A stretch of DNA of 45,544 nucleotides, taken from NCBI RefSeq assembly GCF_017614955.1, contig NZ_WVUH01000009.1:1-45544 (forward strand). The letters are read 5' to 3'. The position numbers and the translations under genes were made by a program. The DNA is from Micromonospora echinofusca (GTDB lineage: Bacteria > Actinomycetota > Actinomycetes > Mycobacteriales > Micromonosporaceae). Position 1 is the first letter of the stretch. Each line of letters starts with the position of its first letter. Below, in pieces: positions 6,662-15,187 of this stretch. Under the pieces are notes generated by a model. The model was given only the letters and a program-made list of their open reading frames with translations, did not search any database and was not told the DNA's origin.

Positions 6662-7513
6662 TCAGAAGAGGGTCAGCGGTTCGACCGGTACCGGTTCGGG
6701 CAGGGCCGCGAGGCCGGGAACGCGCGCGCGTACCTCGTCGTGGAACCGGCGGGCGAGGGCCGGCGCGTCGGCGTTGTCGGGAGTGTGGATGAACATGGTC
6801 GGTGAGCGGCCCTCGCGCAGCCATCCGGCGGTGGTGTCGACCCAGTGCTGCCAGCCGGCGACCGTCCGCGCGGTGTCGTCCCGACCGAGGTACCGGACGA
6901 TCGGCCGGTCGGTCAGCGCATGCGTGCGCAGCGGCATCCGCGGTTTCCTGGTCCACGCCTCCCGTTCCGCGTCGCTGGTCGGCGGGCTCTGGAAGAACGC
7001 GGTGGTGTCGAAGGGAATCCACTCGGCGGCGGCCGTGCCGAGTACATCCTCCAGGAGCCGCGCCGAGCGGGGGTCGTCGAAGAACGCCGGGTGGCGGACC
7101 TCCACGGCGTACCGGTGGGAGGTGGGGAGCCGGCGCAGGAACCGGGCGAGGACGGGGACGTCGGTGGGTGCGAAAGAGCCCGGCAACTGGATCCAGAGGG
7201 CCTCGGCCCGGGGGCCGAGCGGCTCGATGGCCGTCAGGAAGGCCTGTAGCGGCTCGTCGACCCCGGTGAGCCGGCCCTCGTGGGTGATCAGCTTCGGTAG
7301 CTTCACCACGAACCGGAAGTCGGGGTCGGTCTGCTGCGTCCACGAGGCGACGGTGTCGCGGGCCGGGGTGGCGTAGAAGGTGGTGTTCCCCTCCACCGCG
7401 TTGCACCAGCCGGCGTAGTGCCGCAGCCGCTCCTGCGCCGGCAGGGGGTGTGGCAGGAAACGTCCCTGCCACGACTTGAGCGTCCACATCGCGCATCCCA
7501 CGTGAAGACGCAT
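6662..7513 (-). CDS. DUF72 (YecE-like) family protein
   Basis: A 283-aa TIM-barrel-like protein of the DUF72/YecE family. Recognisable features are the opening VGCAMW, the NAVEGNTTFYATP segment, the FVVKLPKLITH strand, WIQLPGSF and YAVEVRHPAF. The biochemical role of the family is not established; a metal- or nuclease-related function has been suggested for it without consensus. The ATG at 7513 is preceded by GGGAGGGG at 9 bases. The open frame continues far upstream, but that part is a shadow of the AraC gene and of other frames. It is the first core gene right of the accessory island and runs toward it. Confidence 0.85.
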   Translation of the reverse strand: MRLHVGCAMWTLKSWQGRFLPHPLPAQERLRHYAGWCNAVEGNTTFYATPARDTVASWTQQTDPDFRFVVKLPKLITHEGRLTGVDEPLQAFLTAIEPLGPRAEALWIQLPGSFAPTDVPVLARFLRRLPTSHRYAVEVRHPAFFDDPRSARLLEDVLGTAAAEWIPFDTTAFFQSPPTSDAEREAWTRKPRMPLRTHALTDRPIVRYLGRDDTARTVAGWQHWVDTTAGWLREGRSPTMFIHTPDNADAPALARRFHDEVRARVPGLAALPEPVPVEPLTLF

Positions 7514-7588
7514 GACCGGCGACCCCTCCCACAGTTGACCGCGCCCGACGAACGGTATCCGGCGGGGATCGGTCCCCGCACGGTGCCT

Positions 7589-7612
7589 CACCGTCACCGT
7601 CACCGTCACCGT
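7589..7612. repeat. CACCGT x4 hexamer tandem repeat
   Basis: Four perfect copies of CACCGT straddle the 3' end of the AraC-family gene, whose stop codon lies in the repeat. Slippage here would change only sequence at or past the stop. Confidence 0.6.
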
Positions 7613-8520
7613 CGCCGGGGACGGTGCGGTGCCACGGGCCGGCGCAGCGCCGACGGCGGACGGCCGAAGTGGGCGGCGAACGACCGGGTGAGATGTGCGT
7701 GGTCGGTGAAACCGCAGGTCGCGGCGATCTCGCTCAGCCCGAGATCGGTACGCAGGACCAACCCCCGGGCGATCGCCAGGCGGGTACCGGTCACGAGTTC
7801 GCGGAACCCCGTCCCGTCGTCGCCGAGGAGGCGTTGCAGGGTACGGGTCGAGAGTGCCCACCGGGCGGCGACCGCGTCGAGCCGCCAGCGCCGGGCCGGG
7901 TCCTCGGCGACGGTCTCCCGGACGGCCGCCGCCCAGGACGGCGGGAGCCCGGGCGGGTCGGTGAGGTCGAGGTGCCAACCGGTCAGCGGGCCGGCGGTGC
8001 GGTCGGCACCGGCCGGCAGCCTCCGGCCGTCCGTGTGGTGGAGGGTGACGGCGGGGGTGGTACCGACGCAGGCGCCGACCAGCGTCCGGTGGATGGCCGC
8101 GACGAAGTGGCTCTCCGCCGCCCCGGGTACGGCACCGAGCAGGGCCCGGTGTGTGACGGTGATCCGCCCCCGGTGCAGCCGTACCGCCGTGGTGTGCCCG
8201 ACGTGGAAGCGGAGTTGCAGCGCCGGGATCTGGTCGACCAGTTCGGTGATGGCGCCCCGCTCGACGACCGCGACGATGTCCGCCTCCCGGGGCCGGTCGA
8301 GCAGGTGGGCCGCCGCGCCGGTGAACGCCGGCCAGCCGTACGGGAGCAACTCGGTCAGCAGGGCGTGGTGCAGGGCCTCCGGGACCGGCGCGTCCGCGTC
8401 GAGCAACCGGTCCACCTCGTCGGCGGCGGGACCGCCGCCGTACCGGCGGACCCCGAGCAGGGCCGCACGGGCCAGGTGGGGGTGCACGGTGCGGTGGTGC
8501 GCCGGGGTCGGCACCAGCAT
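7606..8520 (-). CDS. AraC-family regulator with arabinose-binding-like N domain
   Basis: A 304-aa regulator. The N-terminal two thirds resemble the Arabinose_bd/AraC_N domain of the OruR/AraC subgroup. The C-terminal ~90 residues hold the double helix-turn-helix: WALSTRTLQRLLG with FRELV is the first part, and LSEIAATCGFTDHAHLTRSFAAHFGRPPS is the classic second part. It probably senses a small hydrophobic or organic ligand. It is divergent from an SDR oxidoreductase gene 50 bases away, so control of that gene is the natural guess. The ATG at 8520 is used; TTG at 8535 is an in-frame alternative and neither has a clear ribosome-binding site. Confidence 0.85.
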   Translation of the reverse strand: MLVPTPAHHRTVHPHLARAALLGVRRYGGGPAADEVDRLLDADAPVPEALHHALLTELLPYGWPAFTGAAAHLLDRPREADIVAVVERGAITELVDQIPALQLRFHVGHTTAVRLHRGRITVTHRALLGAVPGAAESHFVAAIHRTLVGACVGTTPAVTLHHTDGRRLPAGADRTAGPLTGWHLDLTDPPGLPPSWAAAVRETVAEDPARRWRLDAVAARWALSTRTLQRLLGDDGTGFRELVTGTRLAIARGLVLRTDLGLSEIAATCGFTDHAHLTRSFAAHFGRPPSALRRPVAPHRPRRR

Positions 8521-8570
8521 GGCGGAATCGTACAAGCCTGACGCCGGCCGGTACGGAGATCCTTTGGCGT

Positions 8571-9311
8571 ATGTCCCTCTCCGGTAGACGCATCCTCATC
8601 ACCGGCGGCACCAGCGGTATCGGCGCCGAACTGGTGAGCCAGTTGACCGACTGTGGCGCCCGGGTCGCCACCTGCGGCCGTGATCCGCAGCGGCTCGCCA
8701 CCGTGACCCGCCGCACCGGTGCCCTCGGCTGGGCCGGTGACCTGGCCGACCCGACCTGGTGCGCCTCGCTGGTGCACGACACGGCCGAGGCCCTGGGCGG
8801 CCTCGACATCGTGATCGCCAACGCCGCGGTCCAGCACCAGCAGTGGTTCACCGACGACTGGAGCGCGGAGCGGGCCGCTGCCGTGGTCGGGGAGGTACAG
8901 GTGAACCTGGTCGCCCCGGTGGTCCTGGCCGGCGCGGCGGTACCGCACCTGCGCCGCTCGGCGGGGAGGTTCGTGGCGGTCTCCTCGGCGCTCGGCTACT
9001 CGCCGAAGAAGAGCGCGCCGGTCTACTGCGCGAGCAAGGCCGGGCTGGGGGTGTTCCTGAAGGCACTGCGGTACCAGATGCAGGACGACCGGTCCGGGGT
9101 CACCGTCCAGGAGGTGGTGCTGCCGCTGGTGGCCACCCCGATGACGGCGGGCCGCAACGAGGGGGCGATGCCGGCCGGGGTGGCCGCCGCGCAGATCGTC
9201 CGGGGCCTGCGGCGGCGTTCCCCGGTGGTCGCCGTCGGCCGGGCCAGGCAGTTCCGGGCGATCCAGCGGGTCGCGCCGGGCGTCGCCGACGCGATCCTGC
9301 GCAACGCCTGA
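8571..9311 (+). CDS. SDR family oxidoreductase
   Basis: A 246-aa classical short-chain dehydrogenase/reductase. The dinucleotide-binding motif TGGTSGIG is at residues 11-18, the NAA motif follows in IVIANAAVQ, and the active-site Ser and Y-x-x-x-K occur in VSSALGYSP and PVYCASKAG. An Arg after beta-2 (CGRDPQR) suggests NADP(H) preference. Overall it looks like the DltE/YdfG-type branch, but the substrate cannot be read from sequence. GGAG lies 12 bases before the ATG. It diverges from the AraC-family gene, which likely regulates it, and converges on the DUF2306 gene with only 26 bases between stop codons. Confidence 0.85.
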   Translation: MSLSGRRILITGGTSGIGAELVSQLTDCGARVATCGRDPQRLATVTRRTGALGWAGDLADPTWCASLVHDTAEALGGLDIVIANAAVQHQQWFTDDWSAERAAAVVGEVQVNLVAPVVLAGAAVPHLRRSAGRFVAVSSALGYSPKKSAPVYCASKAGLGVFLKALRYQMQDDRSGVTVQEVVLPLVATPMTAGRNEGAMPAGVAAAQIVRGLRRRSPVVAVGRARQFRAIQRVAPGVADAILRNA

Positions 9312-9337
9312 GCCGCCGCGCGCCGCTGACCGGCAGC

Positions 9338-10018
9338 TCAGTGGCGGCGGCGCAACAGGTACTCGGCCAGCAGCAGATTGGGTACCCAGGACAGGAACGG
9401 CACCAGCACGTACGCCCGGAGGAAGGCGTCCTGCTCGGGTACCCCGCCGAGGCTGATCAGCAGCGGGATCAGCACACCCAGCCACAGTCGCAGGGTGACC
9501 GCGGCGTACGTCAGCGCGAACGCCCGGACGGCCCACCGTCGGTGGGTACGCATCCGGCCCTGCCGGGCCGACCGGTAGGCGGCCACCGCGAACACCACCC
9601 AGAGGACACCCAGCAACCCGAACCCGGCGGTGCCGACCGGCCCGGCGAGACTCATCGGCGCCAGGACCGTCCCCGCCGCCCCGGCCAGCACCATGGCGAC
9701 GACGGCGACCCGGCCGGCGACCCGGTGCAGCCGGGGTACCCGCCGGCGCAGTGTCGCCGCGAACTGGACCGGGGAGAGGGCCAGCGCGAGCCCACCGAAG
9801 ACGACGTGCAGGTAGAACGCGACCTGCGCCCACGCCGGGCGGGTGGCGTAGTTGGCCGCCACCGTGTTGTCGGCGGCGGCCTGTGCGTCGAGCGAACTGG
9901 TGAGGTACGGCAGAACGGCGAACACCGCGACGGCCACGGCGCTGAGCGTGAGCCACCAGAAGCCGACCACCGCCCGTTTCGGGGTTCCCCGCCGGGCCGG
10001 TGCGACTGTGTCGATCAT
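9338..10018 (-). CDS. DUF2306 integral membrane protein
   Basis: A 226-aa membrane protein with about six hydrophobic helices. It contains the DUF2306 pattern: an HxxxGxxAL segment in helix 2 (FYLHVVFGGLALALSP), RLHRVAGR before helix 3, and THRRWAVRAFALTYAAVTLRLW, where conserved His and Arg residues sit near helix ends. Function is unknown; some family members are annotated loosely as heme- or redox-related because of these histidines. The ATG at 10018 has GAGGGAAGG upstream. A GTG 48 bases up would add a polar tail and is less likely. It is divergent from a two-component operon. Confidence 0.8.
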   Translation of the reverse strand: MIDTVAPARRGTPKRAVVGFWWLTLSAVAVAVFAVLPYLTSSLDAQAAADNTVAANYATRPAWAQVAFYLHVVFGGLALALSPVQFAATLRRRVPRLHRVAGRVAVVAMVLAGAAGTVLAPMSLAGPVGTAGFGLLGVLWVVFAVAAYRSARQGRMRTHRRWAVRAFALTYAAVTLRLWLGVLIPLLISLGGVPEQDAFLRAYVLVPFLSWVPNLLLAEYLLRRRH

Positions 10019-10156
10019 GGTAGCGCCTTCCCTCGGTGTGATCTTCGCGGTGAGCGTAGGAACCACGGGATGCGCTGGTCACCACTCATGTCAGGGATCC
10101 GGATCTCCCTCTTCCGAGGGGTACCCGGACCGGCCGGTCACGGTGCAGGATGTGCC

Positions 10157-11407
10157 GTGACCACCACCCTCCACCGGTTCCGCCCGCCCGTTGCGGACCT
10201 CTGGCTCGGCGTCGGTCTGGCCGTGATGCTGGTCGAGGTCGGGAAGTTCGCCGGGGTCGCGCCGCCCTACCGCACCGGGAACCTGCCCGGGATGGCGATC
10301 GTGGCCGGGGCCGCGCTGCTCCTGGTCTGGCGTCGCGTCCAGCCGGTGGCGGTGCTCTGCGCGACCGCTGGGCTGCTGGTACTCAACTCGTGGGTCGGGT
10401 ACCCGCCGCAGTTCGTGCAGTGGCCGGTCTGGATCGCCCTCTTCACCTGCTACTCACTGCTGGGCTGGGGGCCTCGGGCGGTCGCTGCCGTGGTCACCCT
10501 GCTCGCGGTGCTCGGCTATGCCCTGCTGGACCGGCTGCACGTCGGCCCGTCGGAACTGTTCTGGATAACGGTGTGCGTCCTCGTCGCCACGTTCACCGGG
10601 GATCTGGCGCACAGCCGCCGCGCCACGATCGCCGCCGCCCGGGAACGGTCGGCGATCGAGGCCCGGGAGCGGGCCGTGCAGGCCGAGCGGATGGTGACGC
10701 AGGAACGCCGCCGGCTCGCCGGTGAACTGCACGACGCGCTGGGCCACGCGGTCAACGTGATGGTGATGCAGGCCGGGGTCGGTCGTCGGGTCTTCGCCGA
10801 GAACCCGCAGTTCGCGCAGGAGGCGCTGCGACACATCGAAACCGTCGGGCGGGGCGCGCTGGACGAACTGGACCGGATGCTGCGCGTCCTGCAACCGATC
10901 GAACCGACCGAAAGGGCCGAACCGGTTGAACCGAATCAACCGGATCAGTCGGGAGAGCCGAAGGAACCAAGGGAACCGGACGAACCGGTCCCGGCGGACC
11001 TGACCGGGCTGACCGGGCTGGTCGAACAGGTCCGCGCGGCCGGCCGGGAGTTGCAGCTCACCACCGGTGACGTCGACCTGTCCGCCAGCGGTGCGCGTAC
11101 GCTGCACCGCATCGTCCAGGAGGCGGTCACCAACGCGCTCCGGCACACCGACGCCGGGCGGATCCGGGTGGACCTGGCCCAGATCGGGGACGACGTGCGG
11201 GTGGAGGTCGTCAACGAGGGGCGGGACCTGCCCGTCCCGGTAGCCGGCCGAGGACTGGTCAACATGCGGGAGCGGACCCGGCTGGAGGGCGGCCGGTTCG
11301 AGGCGGGTCCGGTCGACGGCGGGTTCCGGGTCCGGGCGGTCATCCCGGCCCGGCCGGGCGGCCCGGGCAGCCGACCTGTCCAGCGCCCACGGCGGGCCGA
11401 ACCGTGA
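10157..11407 (+). CDS. NarL-type sensor histidine kinase with Glu-Pro-rich linker
   Basis: A 416-aa membrane sensor kinase of the HPK7 class. Four to five helices fill residues 15-150, followed by a coiled coil, the HisKA_3 dimerisation helix with phosphoacceptor His192 (GELHDALGHAVNV) and a HATPase domain with QEAVTNALRHT (Asn326) and GRGLVNMRER. Between the two catalytic domains is an unusual Glu/Pro-rich segment (about 247-279) encoded by less GC-rich, repeat-like DNA. The GTG at 10157 is preceded by AGGA at 6 bases; ATG 10088 is an in-frame alternative. The stop overlaps the start of the response regulator (GTGA), so the pair is translationally coupled. The stimulus is unknown. Confidence 0.9.
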   Translation: MTTTLHRFRPPVADLWLGVGLAVMLVEVGKFAGVAPPYRTGNLPGMAIVAGAALLLVWRRVQPVAVLCATAGLLVLNSWVGYPPQFVQWPVWIALFTCYSLLGWGPRAVAAVVTLLAVLGYALLDRLHVGPSELFWITVCVLVATFTGDLAHSRRATIAAARERSAIEARERAVQAERMVTQERRRLAGELHDALGHAVNVMVMQAGVGRRVFAENPQFAQEALRHIETVGRGALDELDRMLRVLQPIEPTERAEPVEPNQPDQSGEPKEPREPDEPVPADLTGLTGLVEQVRAAGRELQLTTGDVDLSASGARTLHRIVQEAVTNALRHTDAGRIRVDLAQIGDDVRVEVVNEGRDLPVPVAGRGLVNMRERTRLEGGRFEAGPVDGGFRVRAVIPARPGGPGSRPVQRPRRAEP

Positions 11408-12057
11408 TCACGGTGCTGCTCGCCGACGACGACGCGCTGGTCCGGGGCGGACTGCGGGCGCTGCTGTCGGTCGAGGCGGACATCCGGGTCGTCGGGGAGG
11501 CGGCCAACGGCGCCGACGCCGTCCGGGAAGCTGCGGCCCTGCGTCCCGACGTGGTCGTGATGGACCTCCGGATGCCGGTGCGCGACGGCACCTCCGCGAC
11601 CCGCGAGATCACGTCCTGGGCGTCGCCCCGGCCCCGGGTACTCGCCCTCACCACGTTCGACCTCGACGAGATCGTCGACGGTGCGCTCACCGCCGGGGTG
11701 GACGGGTTCCTGCTGAAACGGGCGACCCCGGAGGAGGTCGTCGCCGGGATCCGTACCGTGGCCTCGGGTGACGCCCTCGTCTCGCCGTCGGTGACCCGGC
11801 GCCTGCTGGCCGTCTACGCCGGCCGGCGGAACGTGGCCACCGGCGACGCGGCGCTGGCCGCGCGGCTGACCGAACGTGAGGCCGACGTGCTGCGGGCGCT
11901 GGCCAGCGGGCAGTCGAACACGGAGATCGCGGGTGCGATGTACATCTCGCCGGAGACCGTGAAGAGCCACGTCAAGAACCTGCTGGCCAAGTTGGGGGTC
12001 CGGGACCGTACCCAGGCGGTGGTCTGGGCCTACCGGACCGGGTTCGTCGACCGGTAG
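11404..12057 (+). CDS. NarL/FixJ-family response regulator
   Basis: A 217-aa regulator. The receiver domain has the acidic cluster ADDD (8-10), phosphoacceptor Asp54 in VVMDLRMP and the conserved Lys in FLLKRA. The C-terminal LuxR-type HTH (about 150-210) contains LTEREADVLRALASG and SPETVKSHVKNLLAKLGVRDR. It starts at GTG within the stop codon of the cognate kinase gene. Twenty-two bases downstream begins a large SARP-type regulator, which is the likely co-transcribed partner or target. Confidence 0.92.
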   Translation: MITVLLADDDALVRGGLRALLSVEADIRVVGEAANGADAVREAAALRPDVVVMDLRMPVRDGTSATREITSWASPRPRVLALTTFDLDEIVDGALTAGVDGFLLKRATPEEVVAGIRTVASGDALVSPSVTRRLLAVYAGRRNVATGDAALAARLTEREADVLRALASGQSNTEIAGAMYISPETVKSHVKNLLAKLGVRDRTQAVVWAYRTGFVDR

Positions 12058-12079
12058 CACCACCCGCCAGGAAAGGACA

Positions 12080-15000
12080 ATGAGTGGTGTCGATCGGGCC
12101 GGTGGTACGGTGGCGCCCGAGATGCCGCAGCTACGGATCCTTGGGCCGGTCGAGGTCGTCGTCGACGGTCGACCGGTGCCGCTGCGCAGTCGACGGCAAC
12201 GCGGGGTGCTCGCCGTCCTGCTGGCCAACGCCAACCGCACCACGGTCATCGACCAACTGCTCGCCGCCCTCTGGGCCGACGACATCCCGGACACCGCCGT
12301 CGGGCAGTTGCACACCCTGGTCTGGCGGCTCCGACACGTCCTCGGTCCGATGATCGTGACCCGACCCGGTGGGTACCAGATCAACCTCGGCCCCGGTGAG
12401 CTGGACGCGGACGACTTCGCCCGGTTGACGGCGGAGGCCGGCGAACTGGCCGCCGTCGGGCAGCTCGCCGCCGCCGCCGAACGGTACGCCGGGGCGCTGG
12501 CCCTGTGGCGCGGCGTACCCTTCGCCGACGTGGAACTCCCCGGCGACGGGAACGCCTCGGGACTCTTCGCCGCCGCCGTCGAACTGGCCGAACAGCGGTT
12601 GGCGGCGGTCCGCGACCACCTCGACGTCGAGCTGGCCCTCGGCCGCCACGCGGAACTGGTACCCCGGCTGCGGGCCCTGGTGGGCGCCGAGCCGCTCCGC
12701 GAGGAGCTACGGGAACGGTTGATGATCGCGCTGCACCGGTCGGGTCGCCGGGCGGAGGCGTTGGAGTGCTACCGGGACGGCCGGGCCGCCCTGATCCGGG
12801 AACTCGGCCTCGAACCGGGGGACAACCTGCGCCGCCTGCACGACCGGATCCTGTCCAGCGCGGACGGGGAGGACGTGGGGCCGGCCGACCCGGACGGCGG
12901 CGACGCCCCGCCCGACCCGCCGGTCCCGCCCGCCTCGGCCCAGCTTCCGGCCGACCTGGTCGACTTCGTCGGCCGGGAGGAGCTGACCGGGGAACTCGCC
13001 GGGGCGCTGACCGCCGGGCCGGCGCCCGGCGCGGCGCCGGTGGTGACCATCTCCGGGGCCGCCGGCAGTGGCAAGACCGCGCTCGCCGTGCGGGTCGCCC
13101 ACCGGGTCCGCGCGGACTTCCCCGACGGGCAGCTCTTCGTCGACCTGCGGGGTGGGTCCGACCCGTTGGACCCCGACGAGGTCCTGGCCCGGTTCCTGCG
13201 GGCCCTCGGGGAGGACCCGCGCCGGGTACCGGTCGAACCCGACGAGCGGGCCGCGCTCTTCCGGGCCCGGACCGAGGGCCGCCGGATCCTGCTGGTGCTG
13301 GACAACGCGGAGGCGGAGCCGCAGGTCAGGCCACTGCTACCGGCCGAGCCACGGTGTGCGGTGCTGGTGACCAGCCGGCCCCGGCTCGCCGCGCTGGCCG
13401 GTACCCACCAGGTCGACCTCGGGGTGTTCACCCCCGGGCAGGCCGTCGAGCTGCTCCGTCGGACCCTCGGCGCGGACCGGGTCGACGCCGAACCGGCGGA
13501 ATCCGCCCGGATCGTCGACCGGTGCGGGCGACTCCCGCTGGCCATCCGGATCGCCGGGGCCCGGCTCGCCGCCCGACCACACTGGACGGTGTCCCGGTTG
13601 GCCGACCAGCTCGCCGACTCCCGGGCCCGACTGGACGTGCTGCGCACCGGGGACCTGGAGGTCCGGTCCAGCCTCGCGGTGAGCTACGGGGCGCTCGGCG
13701 GGTCGGAACAGGCCGCGTTCCGGATGCTCGGGGTACCGGAGCTGCCCGAGATCCCCGGCTGGGCGCTGACCCCGCTGCTGGCGGTGCCGCTGCCGGAGGC
13801 CGAGGAACTGGTGGAGCGGCTGGTGGAGGTCCGGTTGCTCGACGCCTACCGGCCGGTCGCCGGTTCGTCGGAGGTGCGGTACCGGATGCACGACCTGGTG
13901 CACGCCTTCGCCCGGGAGTTGCTCGCGGCCACCACCACCGACCGGGTACGCGCCGCCGCCCGGGCCCGGTTCTGCGGGGCATGGCTGGCCCTCGCCGAGA
14001 CCGCCACCGCCCGGCTGCCGGCCGGGTTCCGGCGCGGCGGGGTGGGTACCGCCGAACGTTGGGCCGGTTGGACCCCGGCCGACCTGGACGCGGTGATCGG
14101 GGACGATCCGTTGGCCTGGTGCGAGCGGGAGCGTGCCACGCTGGTCGCGGTGGTCCGGCAGGCCGCCACGGCCGGCCTGGACGAGCTGGCCTGGGATCTG
14201 GCGGCGACCCTGGCGCGCTTCTTCGAGCTGCGGGAACATCTGGAGGACTGGCGGGGTACCCACGAGAGCGCCCTGGCCGCCTGCCGGGCCGCCGGTAACC
14301 GGCGGGGTGCCGCGTACCTGCTGCGCGGGCTGGGCGAGCTGCACCTGGACAGCGACCGGTTGACCGAGGCGCTGGACTGCCTGCGACCGGCGTTGGCCGG
14401 GCTGGTCGAGCTGGGCGACCGGTTCGGGCAGAGCCTCGTGCTGCGCGCCCTCGGGACCACGTACCGGTTGGCGGGCCGGCCGGACGAGGCGCTCGACGCG
14501 TCGACCCGGGCGCTGGCGATCTGCGTCGAGCTGGACGATCCGACCGGACGGGCGCAGATCCTGCACAACCTGGGGGTGCTGCACCGCCGGGCCGGCCGGC
14601 TGGCCGAGGCGGAACGGACGTACCGGGCGGCCCTGCTGTTGTTCCGGCAGCTCGGTGACCGGTTCGGTGAGGCGTACACGTTGTGCAGCCTGGGGATCGT
14701 GGTGGCGGCCCGGTCGGTGGACCCGGTCCGCGCGGATGCGGTCAGCGAGGCGGAGGCGCAGTTCTCCCGGAGCGTGGCGATCTGCGCCGAGGTCGGCTAC
14801 CGGCGGGGCGAGGCGATCGCCGTCGGTCACCTCGGCGAGCTGCACCTGCGTGCCGGCCGATACGACCTGGCGCTGGTCGAGTTGCGTCGGGCGGTGGCCG
14901 GTTGTCAGGAGGTCGGCGACCGTCCGGGTGTGGCGATCGGGCTGCGCCGGCTCGGGGAGCTGTTCCTGGCCCGGGGCGACCGTTCGGCCGGTCGGGCGGC

Positions 15001-15118
15001 GTTGCGCCGCTGCCTGGCGCTGAGCCGGCAGTGCGACCTGCCCGAGGAACGGGCGCGGGCGATGGAGCTGCTCGGTACGCTGCGCGCCCCGATAGAGAGC
15101 CCGCTGAGACCGGCGTGA
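12080..15118 (+). CDS. AfsR/SARP regulator with NB-ARC and TPR domains
   Basis: A 1012-aa STAND-type regulator. In order: OmpR-like winged helix (about 17-95, LRILGPVEVVVDG...RQRGVLAVLL), bacterial transcriptional activation domain (about 100-245), a Pro-rich hinge, an NB-ARC ATPase (about 280-560) with Walker A GAAGSGKT (326-333) and Walker B-like ILLVLDNAE, a helical region, and C-terminal tetratricopeptide repeats (about 690-1000) with the usual G-x-x-Y/A-L-x-x-L-G-x-L pattern. Such proteins activate secondary-metabolite or developmental genes when ATP-driven oligomerisation is triggered through the TPRs. AGGAAAGGA precedes the ATG. It follows the two-component pair by 22 bases and is probably in one operon with it. 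No biosynthetic cluster is visible, so its targets may be distant. Confidence 0.92.
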   Translation: MSGVDRAGGTVAPEMPQLRILGPVEVVVDGRPVPLRSRRQRGVLAVLLANANRTTVIDQLLAALWADDIPDTAVGQLHTLVWRLRHVLGPMIVTRPGGYQINLGPGELDADDFARLTAEAGELAAVGQLAAAAERYAGALALWRGVPFADVELPGDGNASGLFAAAVELAEQRLAAVRDHLDVELALGRHAELVPRLRALVGAEPLREELRERLMIALHRSGRRAEALECYRDGRAALIRELGLEPGDNLRRLHDRILSSADGEDVGPADPDGGDAPPDPPVPPASAQLPADLVDFVGREELTGELAGALTAGPAPGAAPVVTISGAAGSGKTALAVRVAHRVRADFPDGQLFVDLRGGSDPLDPDEVLARFLRALGEDPRRVPVEPDERAALFRARTEGRRILLVLDNAEAEPQVRPLLPAEPRCAVLVTSRPRLAALAGTHQVDLGVFTPGQAVELLRRTLGADRVDAEPAESARIVDRCGRLPLAIRIAGARLAARPHWTVSRLADQLADSRARLDVLRTGDLEVRSSLAVSYGALGGSEQAAFRMLGVPELPEIPGWALTPLLAVPLPEAEELVERLVEVRLLDAYRPVAGSSEVRYRMHDLVHAFARELLAATTTDRVRAAARARFCGAWLALAETATARLPAGFRRGGVGTAERWAGWTPADLDAVIGDDPLAWCERERATLVAVVRQAATAGLDELAWDLAATLARFFELREHLEDWRGTHESALAACRAAGNRRGAAYLLRGLGELHLDSDRLTEALDCLRPALAGLVELGDRFGQSLVLRALGTTYRLAGRPDEALDASTRALAICVELDDPTGRAQILHNLGVLHRRAGRLAEAERTYRAALLLFRQLGDRFGEAYTLCSLGIVVAARSVDPVRADAVSEAEAQFSRSVAICAEVGYRRGEAIAVGHLGELHLRAGRYDLALVELRRAVAGCQEVGDRPGVAIGLRRLGELFLARGDRSAGRAALRRCLALSRQCDLPEERARAMELLGTLRAPIESPLRPA

Positions 15119-15187
15119 GAGGACACCGTCGTCACCTGCTCGCATCCTGATCCAGACGCGACAGGGCCAGGCGAAGGGCGGTACGCG

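Noticed and set aside
7514..8851. N-terminal extension of the DUF72 frame
   Set aside because: Antisense or out-of-frame reading across the AraC-family gene and the SDR start; DUF72 begins naturally at 7513.
8759..10156. Upstream extension of the NarL-type histidine kinase frame
   Set aside because: Overlaps the SDR and DUF2306 genes, and the kinase has a proper start at 10157.
13337..15145. 602-codon open frame on the minus strand
   Set aside because: It is antisense to the SARP/NB-ARC/TPR gene and its translation is low-complexity Arg/Gly/Pro/Gln-rich, the usual shadow of a GC-rich gene.
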